Made by a program: the position numbers and the translations under genes. Below the pieces are notes generated by a model. That model saw nothing but the letters and a program-made list of their open reading frames with translations. It searched no databases and was not told the origin of the DNA. From positions 434,001-498,000 of the forward strand of contig NZ_SJKB01000004.1 in NCBI RefSeq assembly GCF_004331465.1: a stretch of 64,000 nt of DNA, read 5' to 3'. The stretch's first letter is position 1. Every line of letters starts with the position of its first letter. Source of the DNA: Kribbella pittospori. Lineage in GTDB: Bacteria; Actinomycetota; Actinomycetes; Propionibacteriales; Kribbellaceae. Below, piece after piece: positions 1 through 7,920 of this stretch.

Positions 1-135
1 CGCCGCCTGCAGGTCCGTGAACCTCTTCGGCCCGAGCAGCAACTCGCGCACCACAAGGAGCGCCCACCGCTCACCGACGATGTCAAGGCCGCGCGCAGTC
101 CCGCAGGCCTGACGGTAGCCCCGCCGTACCGGCAT
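1..135 (-). CDS. HxlR-family transcriptional regulator, N-terminal part (cut by window edge)
   Basis: Reading the minus strand from ATG at 135 gives 45 codons open to the window edge. The peptide contains Cys11 in a C-G-T-A-R context and the stretch GERWALLVVRELLLGPKRF, which is the first part of the winged-helix DNA-binding domain of HxlR/MarR-like regulators. A GGGAGG ribosome site lies about 7 nt upstream of the ATG. It is divergent from the DUF899 gene at 209, with a 73-bp shared control region, and such regulators commonly control the adjacent divergent gene. The rest of the protein lies outside the window, so the family call rests on this short segment only. Confidence 0.75.
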   Translation of the reverse strand, partial: MPVRRGYRQACGTARGLDIVGERWALLVVRELLLGPKRFTDLQAA

Positions 136-154
136 CCGAACCTCCCGACTCTGT

Positions 155-180
155 ACTTGCTTAATCATAGCAAGCACTTG
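155..180. promoter_or_regulatory. candidate operator between the HxlR-type and DUF899 genes
   Basis: ACTTGCT (155-161) and AGCAAGC (169-175) form an imperfect inverted repeat. TCATAGCAA occurs twice as a direct repeat (165-173 and 186-194). The position between two divergent starts fits an autoregulatory site. Binding by the HxlR-type protein is inferred from location only. Confidence 0.35.
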
Positions 181-208
181 TAATTTCATAGCAACCAAGG
201 AGGAGACC

Positions 209-958
209 ATGACCATCCCACCAGCACCGCCGATCGCCGACCGCGACACCTGGCTGCGGGAACGCAACGAACTGCTCGTCCGCGAAAAGCAGCACACCCG
301 CGAGGGCGACACCATCGCCGCCGCCCGACGCCGGCTCCCCATGACCGAGGTCGACGGTTCGATCCAGCTCACCGGCGCGAGCGGACCCACACCGCTGCGC
401 GAGATCTTCGCGGGCCGCGACGAACTGGTCGTCTACAAGCACATGTTCCACCCCGGCAAGCCGCTCCCCGACCAGTGTGAGGGCTGCACGATCAGCCTCT
501 GGGGCGTTCAGGACACGTCGTACCTCAACGCCGTCGGCATCACCTTCGCCGTCTTCGCCGAGGGCCCGTACGACGAGATCGCGGCCCTCCGTGACTTCAT
601 GGGCTACCCGCACCCGTGGTACTCCAATCACGCCATCGACGACCCCGCGGTCGCCGGCGGCGGTGTCTACGCCTGCTTCCTCCGCCGCGACGACCGGGTC
701 TACCTCACCTACGAGACGACGAACCGCGGCGTCGAGACGGCAATCCCAACCCTCAAGCTCCTCGACCTGACGGCGTACGGCCGCCGCGAGCAATGGGAGG
801 ACTCCCCCGAAGGCTGGCCCCAAGAACCCACCTACTCCTTCTGGCGCACCGACGCCCAAGGCAACCGCGTAGGCCTCGGCCAAGGCCGCCCCACCCCCCA
901 ATGGACCCGCCCCAACGTCACCTCCGCCACCTCCCAAACCCCACACCACTGTCACTGA
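209..958 (+). CDS. DUF899 family thioredoxin-like protein
   Basis: 249 residues. The body carries YKHMFHPG followed by Q-C-E-G-C-T near residue 90, the conserved core of the DUF899 family, which has a thioredoxin-like fold, then an F-x-D/E-rich half and a tail with YSFWRTDAQG. No signal peptide is visible, so it is probably cytoplasmic. AAGGAGGAG lies a few bases before the ATG, a strong ribosome site that fixes the start. The biochemical role of the family is not established. The neighbouring divergent HxlR-type regulator suggests a stress or electrophile-responsive pair, which is inference. It has no evident link to the pectin genes that follow. Confidence 0.8.
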   Translation: MTIPPAPPIADRDTWLRERNELLVREKQHTREGDTIAAARRRLPMTEVDGSIQLTGASGPTPLREIFAGRDELVVYKHMFHPGKPLPDQCEGCTISLWGVQDTSYLNAVGITFAVFAEGPYDEIAALRDFMGYPHPWYSNHAIDDPAVAGGGVYACFLRRDDRVYLTYETTNRGVETAIPTLKLLDLTAYGRREQWEDSPEGWPQEPTYSFWRTDAQGNRVGLGQGRPTPQWTRPNVTSATSQTPHHCH

Positions 959-1126
959 ACACAGAACAGCCGCTCCACCAGGACCCACGGATCCCGGGCG
1001 GCGGTTGCCTGCGCGGCTCCGGTGGGACGAGGGCGTGCGGACGATTGTTCCGGAGCTGCCTCGGGGGTTCTCCCGGTGTCCGCGACCGTTCGTCTCGGGA
1101 AACGGACCGTTGGGCGCTGCATCCAG

Positions 1127-1140
1127 TGCAAACGATTGCA
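1127..1140. promoter_or_regulatory. LacI-type operator copy 1
   Basis: TGCAAACGATTGCA, a near-perfect 14-bp palindrome (only the central A/T pair breaks symmetry), ends 25 bp before the start of the SGNH hydrolase gene. Its reverse complement, TGCAATCGTTTGCA, is found exactly at 36131-36144 and 38766-38779, next to a lacI gene. This places the SGNH gene in the same predicted regulon. Confidence 0.75.
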
Positions 1141-1165
1141 GACATGTCTATTCAAGAGTGACTTG

Positions 1166-2404
1166 ATGGGCATGGATACTTCCTCGTGGCGCCGGGTCGG
1201 CGCGAGCTTGCTGGTGACGGCGGTGGGTGCGGCGGGTCTGGTCAGTGCCGCGACACCGAATGGTGATGGGGCTGCGACCGTCGGAGGGTCGCAGCTCGTG
1301 ACGACATGGGGTGCGGCCGACGACATCGCCGGTGGGACCTTGAGTGACGTGACGGTCCGGAACGTGCTGCGGACGAGTGTCGGTGGGCAGGATCTGCGGA
1401 TCCGGATCTCCAACGCGAACGGGGATCAGCCGCTCGTGACGGATTCGGTGTACGTCGGCCGCCACCACAGCGGGGCGTCCGTCGTACCAGGGTCGAGCCG
1501 GCGGCTGACGTTCGGCGGGAAGACGACCGTCGTGCTGCCGCCGGGAGCGATGGCGGTCAGTGATCCGTTGCCGGGGGCGGTGCCGGCGTTGACGAGTTTG
1601 ACGGTGAGTCTGCACGTGGTCGGGACGACCGGGGTGATCACGGCGCACAACCGGGCGATGCAGCACAGCTACAAATCGACGTCCGGCGATCACGCGGCCG
1701 ACGAGTCGGCAACGTCGTACCAGACCGAGTCCTCGCCGTGGTACTTCCTCAACGCGGCGATCGTCGAGGCTCCGCATCAGGTGGAGACGGTGGCGACGCT
1801 GGGCGATTCGATCACGTCGTCGGTCGGTACGACGATCGACACGAACCGGCGGTGGCCGGATGTGCTGGCGGATCGGTACGGGCAACTGCCTGAGCCCCGG
1901 CGGCTGGCGATCTCGAACGAAGGTATCTCGGGGAACCGGGTGCTCGGTGGGGTCGCGAAGGCGGGTAGTGCTGGGGCCAGCGCGTTGGCGCGGCTCGACA
2001 AGGATGTGCTGACGAAGCCCGGCGTACGCACGGTGTTGTTGCTGGAGGGGATCAACGACATCTATGCGGGTGCTACTGCTGACGAACTGATCGATGGGTA
2101 TCGGCAGTTGATCGCGCGGGTGCATGCCAGTGGGCGGTGCATTGTTGGTGGGACGCTGACGCCTGTTGGTGGTTCGTTCGTGTACACGCCTGAGAAGGAG
2201 GCGGCGCGGCAGGCCGTCAACTCTTTCATCCGTTCGAGCGGTGAGTTCGACGGTGTGGTCGACTTCGACGCCGCCACCCGGGATCCCGCCGACCCCAGTC
2301 GTCTCCAAGCCGCCTACGACGGCGGCGACGGCCTCCACCCCAACGACGCAGGCAACCAGGCGATGGGTCATGCGGCCGACCTCAACACTCTTCGTTGTAA
2401 CTGA
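1166..2404 (+). CDS. secreted SGNH/GDSL hydrolase (probable carbohydrate esterase)
   Basis: 412 residues from ATG at 1166; longer upstream readings would run through the operator at 1127-1140, so this start is preferred. The N-terminus (SSWRRVGASLLVTAVGAAG) is a signal peptide. An extra beta-rich domain occupies residues 35-205. The hydrolase domain has block I GDSIT (nucleophile Ser), a GINDI motif (block III-like) and GLHPNDAGN containing the Asp-His pair. SGNH enzymes hydrolyse esters; in a pectin locus deacetylation of rhamnogalacturonan or another polysaccharide is likely, but the substrate is not visible from sequence. It lies alone downstream of a LacI-type operator and is closed by a strong terminator. 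Confidence 0.85.
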   Translation: MGMDTSSWRRVGASLLVTAVGAAGLVSAATPNGDGAATVGGSQLVTTWGAADDIAGGTLSDVTVRNVLRTSVGGQDLRIRISNANGDQPLVTDSVYVGRHHSGASVVPGSSRRLTFGGKTTVVLPPGAMAVSDPLPGAVPALTSLTVSLHVVGTTGVITAHNRAMQHSYKSTSGDHAADESATSYQTESSPWYFLNAAIVEAPHQVETVATLGDSITSSVGTTIDTNRRWPDVLADRYGQLPEPRRLAISNEGISGNRVLGGVAKAGSAGASALARLDKDVLTKPGVRTVLLLEGINDIYAGATADELIDGYRQLIARVHASGRCIVGGTLTPVGGSFVYTPEKEAARQAVNSFIRSSGEFDGVVDFDAATRDPADPSRLQAAYDGGDGLHPNDAGNQAMGHAADLNTLRCN

Positions 2405-2411
2405 GAGAGAA

Positions 2412-2443
2412 GCACCGCCCGCACCAGTTGGTGCGGGCGGTGC
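2412..2443. terminator. bidirectional terminator between convergent genes
   Basis: Two perfect 15-bp arms, GCACCGCCCGCACCA (2412-2426) and TGGTGCGGGCGGTGC (2429-2443), with a 2-nt loop, lie between the convergent stops at 2404 and 2450. The stem is very stable. There is no clear U-tract, as is common in actinobacteria. Confidence 0.85.
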
Positions 2444-2449
2444 GGGCGG

Positions 2450-4075
2450 TTACTTATTGCCTTTGATGGCTAAGGCTTCTTCGTATTCGTGGCGGATGGC
2501 GTCTCCGCCGGCCTTTCGCCAGTCGGCGTTGGCCTTGTCCCAGTCGGCGAGGTCGGCGCGGCCCAGCTGGATGTCCTTGGTGAGCGCGTCGAACCGGGTG
2601 TCGAACACCTTCCCCTTCGTGGACTGCGTCGGCGAATACAGCCCGTACGTCGGCTGCAGGATCGCCGTCGGCAGGATCGTCTTGAGGTGCCCGTACGCCA
2701 CGTCGACCGCCTCCGGGTGTCCCGGGAAGTAGACCGGATACCCACCATCGGCGAGGTACTGGATCGGGAACTCACCCAGGCAGACCTCACTGCTACCGGC
2801 CTCCGTCAGCACCGGGTCGGTGCCGTTCAGCTTGTAGTGGCGCCCCTGCAGACCGAACTTCCGGAACAGGTACTCCTCGGTCCCGAACGGCGCAGCGAAC
2901 CAGTTCAGCACCCGCAGCAACATCCGGGTCCGCTCCGGCGAACTCGGCCGCATCGCCGCGATCGAGTTGTTCGGTGCACCCAGCAGGAACCGCCCGACCT
3001 TCCCGGCATCATCGCGGACGACCGGCAGCCCGATGGCGAAGGTCTTCACCGTGGCGCGCCGGTAGAAGCTCTGGATCGAGGAGTACGTGTCCTGAGTCAT
3101 CACCGCCGATCCCTGTGTGAACCAGACCTTCTGGTTGTTCTTCGCCACGCCGTCGGGATGGATCAGCCCGTCCTTCTGCAACTGCCGGCCGATCCCGATC
3201 ATCTGCTTGTGTTCCTCGAGTTCCCGGCTCTGCACCAGGCGCCCGTCGCGAACCTCCCACCCGTTCGGCAACCCGAGCATCGCGCTCAGCGCCGCCGTCG
3301 GCGGGACAGCGAACGCCCACCGGTTCTTCTTCTGGTCCGTGACCGCCTTGGCGACCTTGATCAACTCGTCAACGTTCGGCGAACCGAGTTCGACACCGAG
3401 TTGATCAAGGATGTCCTGCCGGGCCAGCAGCAGGTTGGACGACATCACCCCGCGCTGGATCGGAACCGCCCGGATACCACCGGAGTACACGCACCCGCGC
3501 CACGAGTCGGTCGACAGGTTGGCCAGGAACGGATACTCCAGAATCGCATCGCCGGACAGGTACTCGGTCAGATCCTGCGCCCGCGCTTCGAGGAACTGCG
3601 GTAGATACGCGAAACCGCTGTCGACATTGAACAGATCCCCGAGCGTGTCACCGGCCACCGACGTCGCGAACTTGTTGACGTAGTCGTTGCCCGCGGCCGA
3701 GGTGATGGTCAGCTCCAGCGGTGACCCGACCCTGCGGTTCAGCTCCTGCCAGTACGGATTGCGATCGGCGGTCGGCGGGATCGGGTTCGACGTCGGCACG
3801 GTTCCGGACACGTCGCTGCCGTCGCCGGGTTTGCCCTCGGTGACCCGGACCGGCTGCGCCGGGAACCGGTAGAAGCAGTCCGGCATCAACGGATGGCTCC
3901 GCGGCAGGTCCGGCTTCGGACCGTCGAACCGCCGGTACGTCGGCAGCGCGACCGGCTTGTTCAGCGCCGCGATGTCCGTCGACCTGGTCACGGTGGCGCA
4001 CCCACTCAGTCCACCGATGCCCGCGGCCGCGGCCAGCGAGCCGCCGAGCAGTCTTCTTCTGCTGATCATGGTCAT
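2450..4075 (-). CDS. LplA-like extracellular solute-binding lipoprotein of a sugar ABC importer
   Basis: 541 residues. The N-terminus MTMISRRRLLGG has an Arg-rich region followed by a hydrophobic stretch and the lipobox LSGC at Cys26, so it is an exported lipoprotein, possibly through Tat. The size and the body (TYSSIQSFYRRATVK, NWFAAPFGTEEYLF) match the large family 1 binding proteins of the LplA/YtcQ type, which in characterised cases bind pectin-derived or other complex oligosaccharides. The start codon overlaps the stop of the upstream permease (ATGA at 4072-4075), and it is the last gene of a permease-permease-binding protein operon. The ligand cannot be read from sequence; context suggests an oligogalacturonide or side-chain oligosaccharide. 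Confidence 0.88.
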   Translation of the reverse strand: MTMISRRRLLGGSLAAAAGIGGLSGCATVTRSTDIAALNKPVALPTYRRFDGPKPDLPRSHPLMPDCFYRFPAQPVRVTEGKPGDGSDVSGTVPTSNPIPPTADRNPYWQELNRRVGSPLELTITSAAGNDYVNKFATSVAGDTLGDLFNVDSGFAYLPQFLEARAQDLTEYLSGDAILEYPFLANLSTDSWRGCVYSGGIRAVPIQRGVMSSNLLLARQDILDQLGVELGSPNVDELIKVAKAVTDQKKNRWAFAVPPTAALSAMLGLPNGWEVRDGRLVQSRELEEHKQMIGIGRQLQKDGLIHPDGVAKNNQKVWFTQGSAVMTQDTYSSIQSFYRRATVKTFAIGLPVVRDDAGKVGRFLLGAPNNSIAAMRPSSPERTRMLLRVLNWFAAPFGTEEYLFRKFGLQGRHYKLNGTDPVLTEAGSSEVCLGEFPIQYLADGGYPVYFPGHPEAVDVAYGHLKTILPTAILQPTYGLYSPTQSTKGKVFDTRFDALTKDIQLGRADLADWDKANADWRKAGGDAIRHEYEEALAIKGNK

Positions 4076-4995
4076 CCCTTCACCGCGCCGGTCAGCATGC
4101 CCTTGGTGAAGTGCCGCTGGAGGAACGGGTAGACGATCAGGATCGGCACCAGCGAGATCACCAGGATCGCCATCTGGATCGACTCCTGCGGCGGCAGTTG
4201 ATCCGCCGACGCTCCACCGAGATCACCACTGCTGAGCTCGGTGTTGTTGATCACGTACGTCCGCAGTACCAGCTGCAGCGGCCACTTCGCGGTGTCGCTG
4301 ATGTAGAGCATGGCGTTGAAGAACGCGTTCCAGTACCCGACCGCGTAGAACAGGCCGATCACCGCAAGCACCGCCCGCGACAGCGGGAGGACGATCGACC
4401 AGAAGATCCGGAAGTCGCCGGCCCCGTCGACCCGGGCCGAGTCGATCACCGAGGCCGGGATACTCATGAAGAACGAGCGGAGCACGATCACGTTGAAGCC
4501 GTTGATCGCGGTCGGCAGGACCAGCGCCAGCAGCGAGTCGAGCAGCCCGAACTCCTTCACCACCAGGTAGTTCGGGATCAGGCCCGGGCTGAACAAGATG
4601 CTGAACAGCACGATCATCAGGATCGGCCGCTGCCCGAACGAGCCGGGCCGGCTCAGCGCGTACGCCAGCATGGTGGACCCGGCCAGACTGATCAGGGTGC
4701 CGCCGAGGGTGATCACGAAGCTGACCAGCAGTGCCCGTTGCACCACACCGCCGTTGAAGATCGCCCGGTAGGAGGCCCAGTTGAGGCTGTCCGGCCACAG
4801 CACGAAGCCGCCGGACTCGGTCACATGCGCCTGGCTGGCGATGCTGGTCGAGATCACTCCGATGAACGGGACGATCACGACCGTGCAGCACAGCAACAGG
4901 ATGATGCCCTTGAGGACCCGTGTCGGGATCGTGGGTACGTCGTCGATCGTCGACGACCGGCGCGTAGTTCCGAGGAGATTCGTCTGGGTACTCAT
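4072..4995 (-). CDS. carbohydrate ABC transporter permease (LplC/YtcP type)
   Basis: 307 residues with about six hydrophobic segments, starting with IILLLCCTVVIVPFIGVI near residue 32. The EAA loop that contacts the ATPase reads DSARVDGAGDFRIFW. The C-terminus LQRHFTKGMLTGAVKG is typical of MalG-like permeases of the LplC group. It overlaps the upstream permease and the downstream lipoprotein by 4 bp each, so the three are translated together. No ATP-binding subunit is encoded next to it; a shared MsiK-like ATPase elsewhere in the genome is expected from what is known of actinobacteria. Confidence 0.9.
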   Translation of the reverse strand: MSTQTNLLGTTRRSSTIDDVPTIPTRVLKGIILLLCCTVVIVPFIGVISTSIASQAHVTESGGFVLWPDSLNWASYRAIFNGGVVQRALLVSFVITLGGTLISLAGSTMLAYALSRPGSFGQRPILMIVLFSILFSPGLIPNYLVVKEFGLLDSLLALVLPTAINGFNVIVLRSFFMSIPASVIDSARVDGAGDFRIFWSIVLPLSRAVLAVIGLFYAVGYWNAFFNAMLYISDTAKWPLQLVLRTYVINNTELSSGDLGGASADQLPPQESIQMAILVISLVPILIVYPFLQRHFTKGMLTGAVKG

Positions 4996-6038
4996 GCTTT
5001 CTGGTACACCCCCGCCTCACCGAAGATGTGTGCGACCTTGTTGGCGCCGATCACCAGGGCGACGCCGAACAGACCCTTGACCAGGCCCACCGCGGCCGAG
5101 ACTCCCCATTGGCCGGCCAGTACGCCGTTGTTGTAGACGTAGGTGTCCAGGACTTCACTGGCCGGTCTGCCGACCAGGTTCTGCTGCAGGATGATCTGCT
5201 CGAAACCAACGGTGAGCGAGTCACCGAGCCGCAGGATCAGCAGCAGGATGATCAACCCGCGGATCCCCGGCACGGTGATGTGCCACAGCTGCCGCAAGCG
5301 CGACGCTCCGTCGACCCGAGCCGCCTCGTACAGGCCCTGATCGATCTGCGTCAGCGCGGCCAGGAACAGGATCGTCCCCCACCCCGAGTCCTTCCAGATC
5401 ACCTGGCTGGTGAGCAGCGCGATGAAGCTGTCGGGATTGCCGAGGAAGTCGATCGTGTCGATGCCCCGGGCCCGCAACGTGTTGTTGATCAGGCCGCTGC
5501 CGCCGAGGATCTGCTGGAAGATCGCGATCACGATCACCCAGGACAGGAAGTGCGGCAGGTACAGCACCGACTGGACGACGCGCTTGATCCGCTCCGACAA
5601 CAGGCTGTTCAGCAGCAGGGCCAGCGCGATCGGGGCCGGAAAGACGAAGATCACCTGGACCAGCGTGATCAGCAGCGTGTTCTTCAACGCGTTCAGGAAC
5701 TCTGCGTCACCGTTGAAGATCACCGAGAAGTTGTCCAGACCGACCCAGGCACTGCGTCCGAACGGAACGAACGGCAGGTACTCCTGGAACGCGATCAGGT
5801 TGCCGAGCAACGGCAGGTAGTGGAACGCGAGCAACAAGGCCAGACCGGGGATCGCCATCAGCAGCAACACCTTGTCGCGGCGAGCTCGCGCCCACCAGGA
5901 CAGCTGCTGGCCGCCGGTGGGCGGTGCGGATCTCTCGGCGGTCGAGATGCCCGGCGGTCCTGAGTCGGACGGCCTGGCTTGATCGATCAACTTGGTTTGG
6001 TTCGCTTCGGGGCTGAGGATTTCGTCTGCTCGAGCCAC
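4992..6038 (-). CDS. carbohydrate ABC transporter permease (LplB type)
   Basis: 348 residues when started at GTG 6038, which has AGGGAG about 8 nt upstream. An ATG further upstream at 6155 would place the palindrome at 6069-6086 inside the coding region and is not preferred. Hydrophobic segments begin at VLLLMAIPGLALLLAFHYLP. The EAA loop reads EAARVDGASRLRQLWHITVP. MalF-like permeases of this type pair with the LplC-type partner encoded directly downstream. It is the first gene of the three-gene importer operon, so the regulatory site upstream probably controls the whole unit. Confidence 0.88.
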   Translation of the reverse strand: MARADEILSPEANQTKLIDQARPSDSGPPGISTAERSAPPTGGQQLSWWARARRDKVLLLMAIPGLALLLAFHYLPLLGNLIAFQEYLPFVPFGRSAWVGLDNFSVIFNGDAEFLNALKNTLLITLVQVIFVFPAPIALALLLNSLLSERIKRVVQSVLYLPHFLSWVIVIAIFQQILGGSGLINNTLRARGIDTIDFLGNPDSFIALLTSQVIWKDSGWGTILFLAALTQIDQGLYEAARVDGASRLRQLWHITVPGIRGLIILLLILRLGDSLTVGFEQIILQQNLVGRPASEVLDTYVYNNGVLAGQWGVSAAVGLVKGLFGVALVIGANKVAHIFGEAGVYQKA

Positions 6039-6068
6039 GCGACACTCCCTGCGTCGTCGGTGAACGTC

Positions 6069-6093
6069 GCTCTCCCGTGGGAGAGCGCTTTCC
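6069..6093. promoter_or_regulatory. palindromic operator upstream of the LplBC-A importer operon
   Basis: Two overlapping symmetric elements: GCTCTCCC (6069-6076) and GGGAGAGC (6079-6086) are perfect 8-bp arms with a 2-nt gap, and GGAGAGCGCTTTCC (6080-6093) is one mismatch from a full palindrome with the central GCGC typical of LacI-family operators. It lies 31-55 bp before the GTG start. The motif is not shared with the other two operator groups in this window, so a different regulator is expected. Confidence 0.6.
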
Positions 6094-6181
6094 GTTCCCC
6101 CCTGTTCGATGTTGTCGTGTTTTGGGGAGTGGCGCAGCTTCAGCCGGAGAGTCATCCGCGAATCCGGCCGGCCCGATGCGA

Positions 6182-6214
6182 TTCAGCCGCGGTTCAGCCG
6201 CGGTTCAGCCGCGG
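6182..6214. repeat. three perfect 11-bp tandem repeats
   Basis: TTCAGCCGCGG occurs three times head to tail at 6182-6192, 6193-6203 and 6204-6214. The last copy contains the stop codon and final codons of the MBL-fold gene. No function can be assigned. Confidence 0.9.
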
Positions 6215-7143
6215 CGATGCCAGCGGGGTTCGATGTCGCCCTGCCGGGCCAGGTGTTCCAGGTGGGCGCGTGCCATCCGGACCGTCTGGAGGTTGATGCC
6301 TCCATAGCTGCCGAGATCGGTGCCGATGGCCGTAGCCAGTTCACGGACGGTGAGCGAACCCTTGGCCCGCAGGAGTTCCACCGTGAGCGCTTCGACCTCA
6401 GCCACCCACTCCAGGCTCTCGGTGATGCGCTTGCGGCCGGCATCCGAGTCCAGTACGTCGCCATGTGACGGAACGAGGGCGTCGAAGTCCAGCTCCAGCA
6501 GGCGATTCAGCCCGCCGACGTACCGATCGACGTCGGTGTAGAGCGGCGCCAGCCAGGTGGAGCTGTCCAGGTAAGGCTGACCGCGACCTTGCACATCGTC
6601 GAAAGAGAACAGAGTCCGGGACGATTCATCCAGTACGGCGATGTGGCCCGGGCTGTGCCCGCTCGTCGTCATGACGCGGAGTGAGCGATCAAGCGGAAGG
6701 TAATCGCCGTCGCGCAGCAGTACGTCGACCCGAACGCGCTCGTCCAGCATCTCGAGCAGCTCCGAGCGTTCGGCCGACGACAAGTCCATGGCGGCCGGAT
6801 CCGAACCCCAAAGCTCAGTCAGCAACAGCTCGTTGTCCTCCAGCCAACCCACCTCAGCCGCCGGAGCAGCCACCCGCGCACCACTCGCCCTCTTGAGTAC
6901 GGCGTTCCCACCCATGTGATCGGGATGTGCATGACTGTTGACGACAAGGGTCAAGTCGGCCAGCCCGAGCCCCAGTCCAGCCAATTCGGGTGCCGTCGCG
7001 GCCTCAGGCGTGGAGGAAATCCCTGCGTCGAGCAGCACGAGCTCCGAGCCCGCGTCGATCACATGCAGCCACAACGGCAACCCGCAGACATGTGGGTAGT
7101 CCGTCGCCAACCGATGGATTGCCGGTGCGATCTCAACGGGCAC
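6205..7143 (-). CDS. MBL-fold metallo-hydrolase with C-terminal winged-helix domain
   Basis: 312 residues, GTG start 3 nt after the stop of the enoyl-CoA hydratase gene. The metal motif HAHPDHMGG lies near residue 90, with further ligands in SGHSPGH (His) and FSFDD (Asp), and a late His in VPSHGD. Residues 230-312 look like the small helical/winged domain seen in glyoxalase-II-like and lactamase-B-like proteins (LTVRELATAIGTDL). No export signal is present. Family members hydrolyse thioesters, lactones or other esters. Coupling to the CoA-dependent enzymes just upstream makes thioester or lactone hydrolysis the most attractive option, as inference. It is the last gene of the 13-gene array. 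Confidence 0.85.
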   Translation of the reverse strand: MPVEIAPAIHRLATDYPHVCGLPLWLHVIDAGSELVLLDAGISSTPEAATAPELAGLGLGLADLTLVVNSHAHPDHMGGNAVLKRASGARVAAPAAEVGWLEDNELLLTELWGSDPAAMDLSSAERSELLEMLDERVRVDVLLRDGDYLPLDRSLRVMTTSGHSPGHIAVLDESSRTLFSFDDVQGRGQPYLDSSTWLAPLYTDVDRYVGGLNRLLELDFDALVPSHGDVLDSDAGRKRITESLEWVAEVEALTVELLRAKGSLTVRELATAIGTDLGSYGGINLQTVRMARAHLEHLARQGDIEPRWHRRG

Positions 7144-7146
7144 AGT

Positions 7147-7920
7147 TCACCGTCCTTCGAAGTCGCCGGTACGACGCTCCGCAAAGGCCGCCCGGCCTTC
7201 GGCTGCGTCGCGGGTGCCGAGAGCAACGGCCTGCAGCTCCCGCTCGTACTGGATGGCCTGTTCGAGTCCCATCGACCACGCGGCCCGCAGGTTCGCCTTG
7301 GCCGCCTGGGCCGCGATCGGTGGCCGCGCGGCGATCCGGTGCGCCAACTCGGTTGCGGCAGGCAACACCTCGGAGGCGGGCAGCACCTGGCTGACCAGCC
7401 CGATCCGCAACGCCTCCGCGGCGTCGATCGGATCACCGGTGAGCAGCATCATCGCCGCATCACTGGCCGGCACCGACGCCGCAAGCAGGGCCGTCACCCC
7501 GCCACCACCGATCCACCCGAGCTTGATCTCGGCCGCGGCGAAGCTCGCCGTCGACGACGCCAGCCGGATGTCACAGGACAGCGCCAGCTCCAGGCCGCCG
7601 CCGTACGCATAGCCGTTGATTGCCGCGATCACCGGCGTACGCAGGGCGCGTAAGGCATCGCAGTAGTCGCGGCGGTTCCGGAAGTGCCAGGGACCGTCAT
7701 ACCGGTCGAGTTCGCCGATGTCGCTGCCGACGGAGAAGGCGCGGTCGCCCGCACCTGTGACCACCACGGCCCGGATCGAGGGATCGTCGTCGATCCTCGG
7801 GATCAGCTCGAGCAGTTCTGTGCTCATCGAACGGGTTGCCGCGTTCAGTTTGGCCGGCCGGTCGAGCGTGAGCAGCCCGACGTACCCGTCCTGCTCGAAA
7901 CCGATCCGGCCGTCATCCAT
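7147..7920 (-). CDS. enoyl-CoA hydratase/isomerase family protein
   Basis: 257 residues, the usual length of the crotonase family. FSVGSDIGEL supplies the first oxyanion-hole region, GYAYGGGLELALSCDI the second together with one catalytic Glu, and AAAEIKLGW the second Glu, so both acids of a hydratase are retained. The start overlaps the end of the preceding solute-binding-like gene by 8 bp and has GGAG 8 nt upstream. It acts on CoA thioesters in the cytoplasm. The exact reaction (hydration, isomerisation or C-C cleavage) is not readable. Its position after a CoA-transferase suggests a short CoA-dependent pathway. Confidence 0.88.
   Translation of the reverse strand: MDDGRIGFEQDGYVGLLTLDRPAKLNAATRSMSTELLELIPRIDDDPSIRAVVVTGAGDRAFSVGSDIGELDRYDGPWHFRNRRDYCDALRALRTPVIAAINGYAYGGGLELALSCDIRLASSTASFAAAEIKLGWIGGGGVTALLAASVPASDAAMMLLTGDPIDAAEALRIGLVSQVLPASEVLPAATELAHRIAARPPIAAQAAKANLRAAWSMGLEQAIQYERELQAVALGTRDAAEGRAAFAERRTGDFEGR

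Noticed and set aside
2450..6038. A missing ATPase gene as evidence of a broken importer
   Set aside because: Neither sugar ABC operon here has one, and actinobacterial sugar importers commonly share one ATPase encoded elsewhere.
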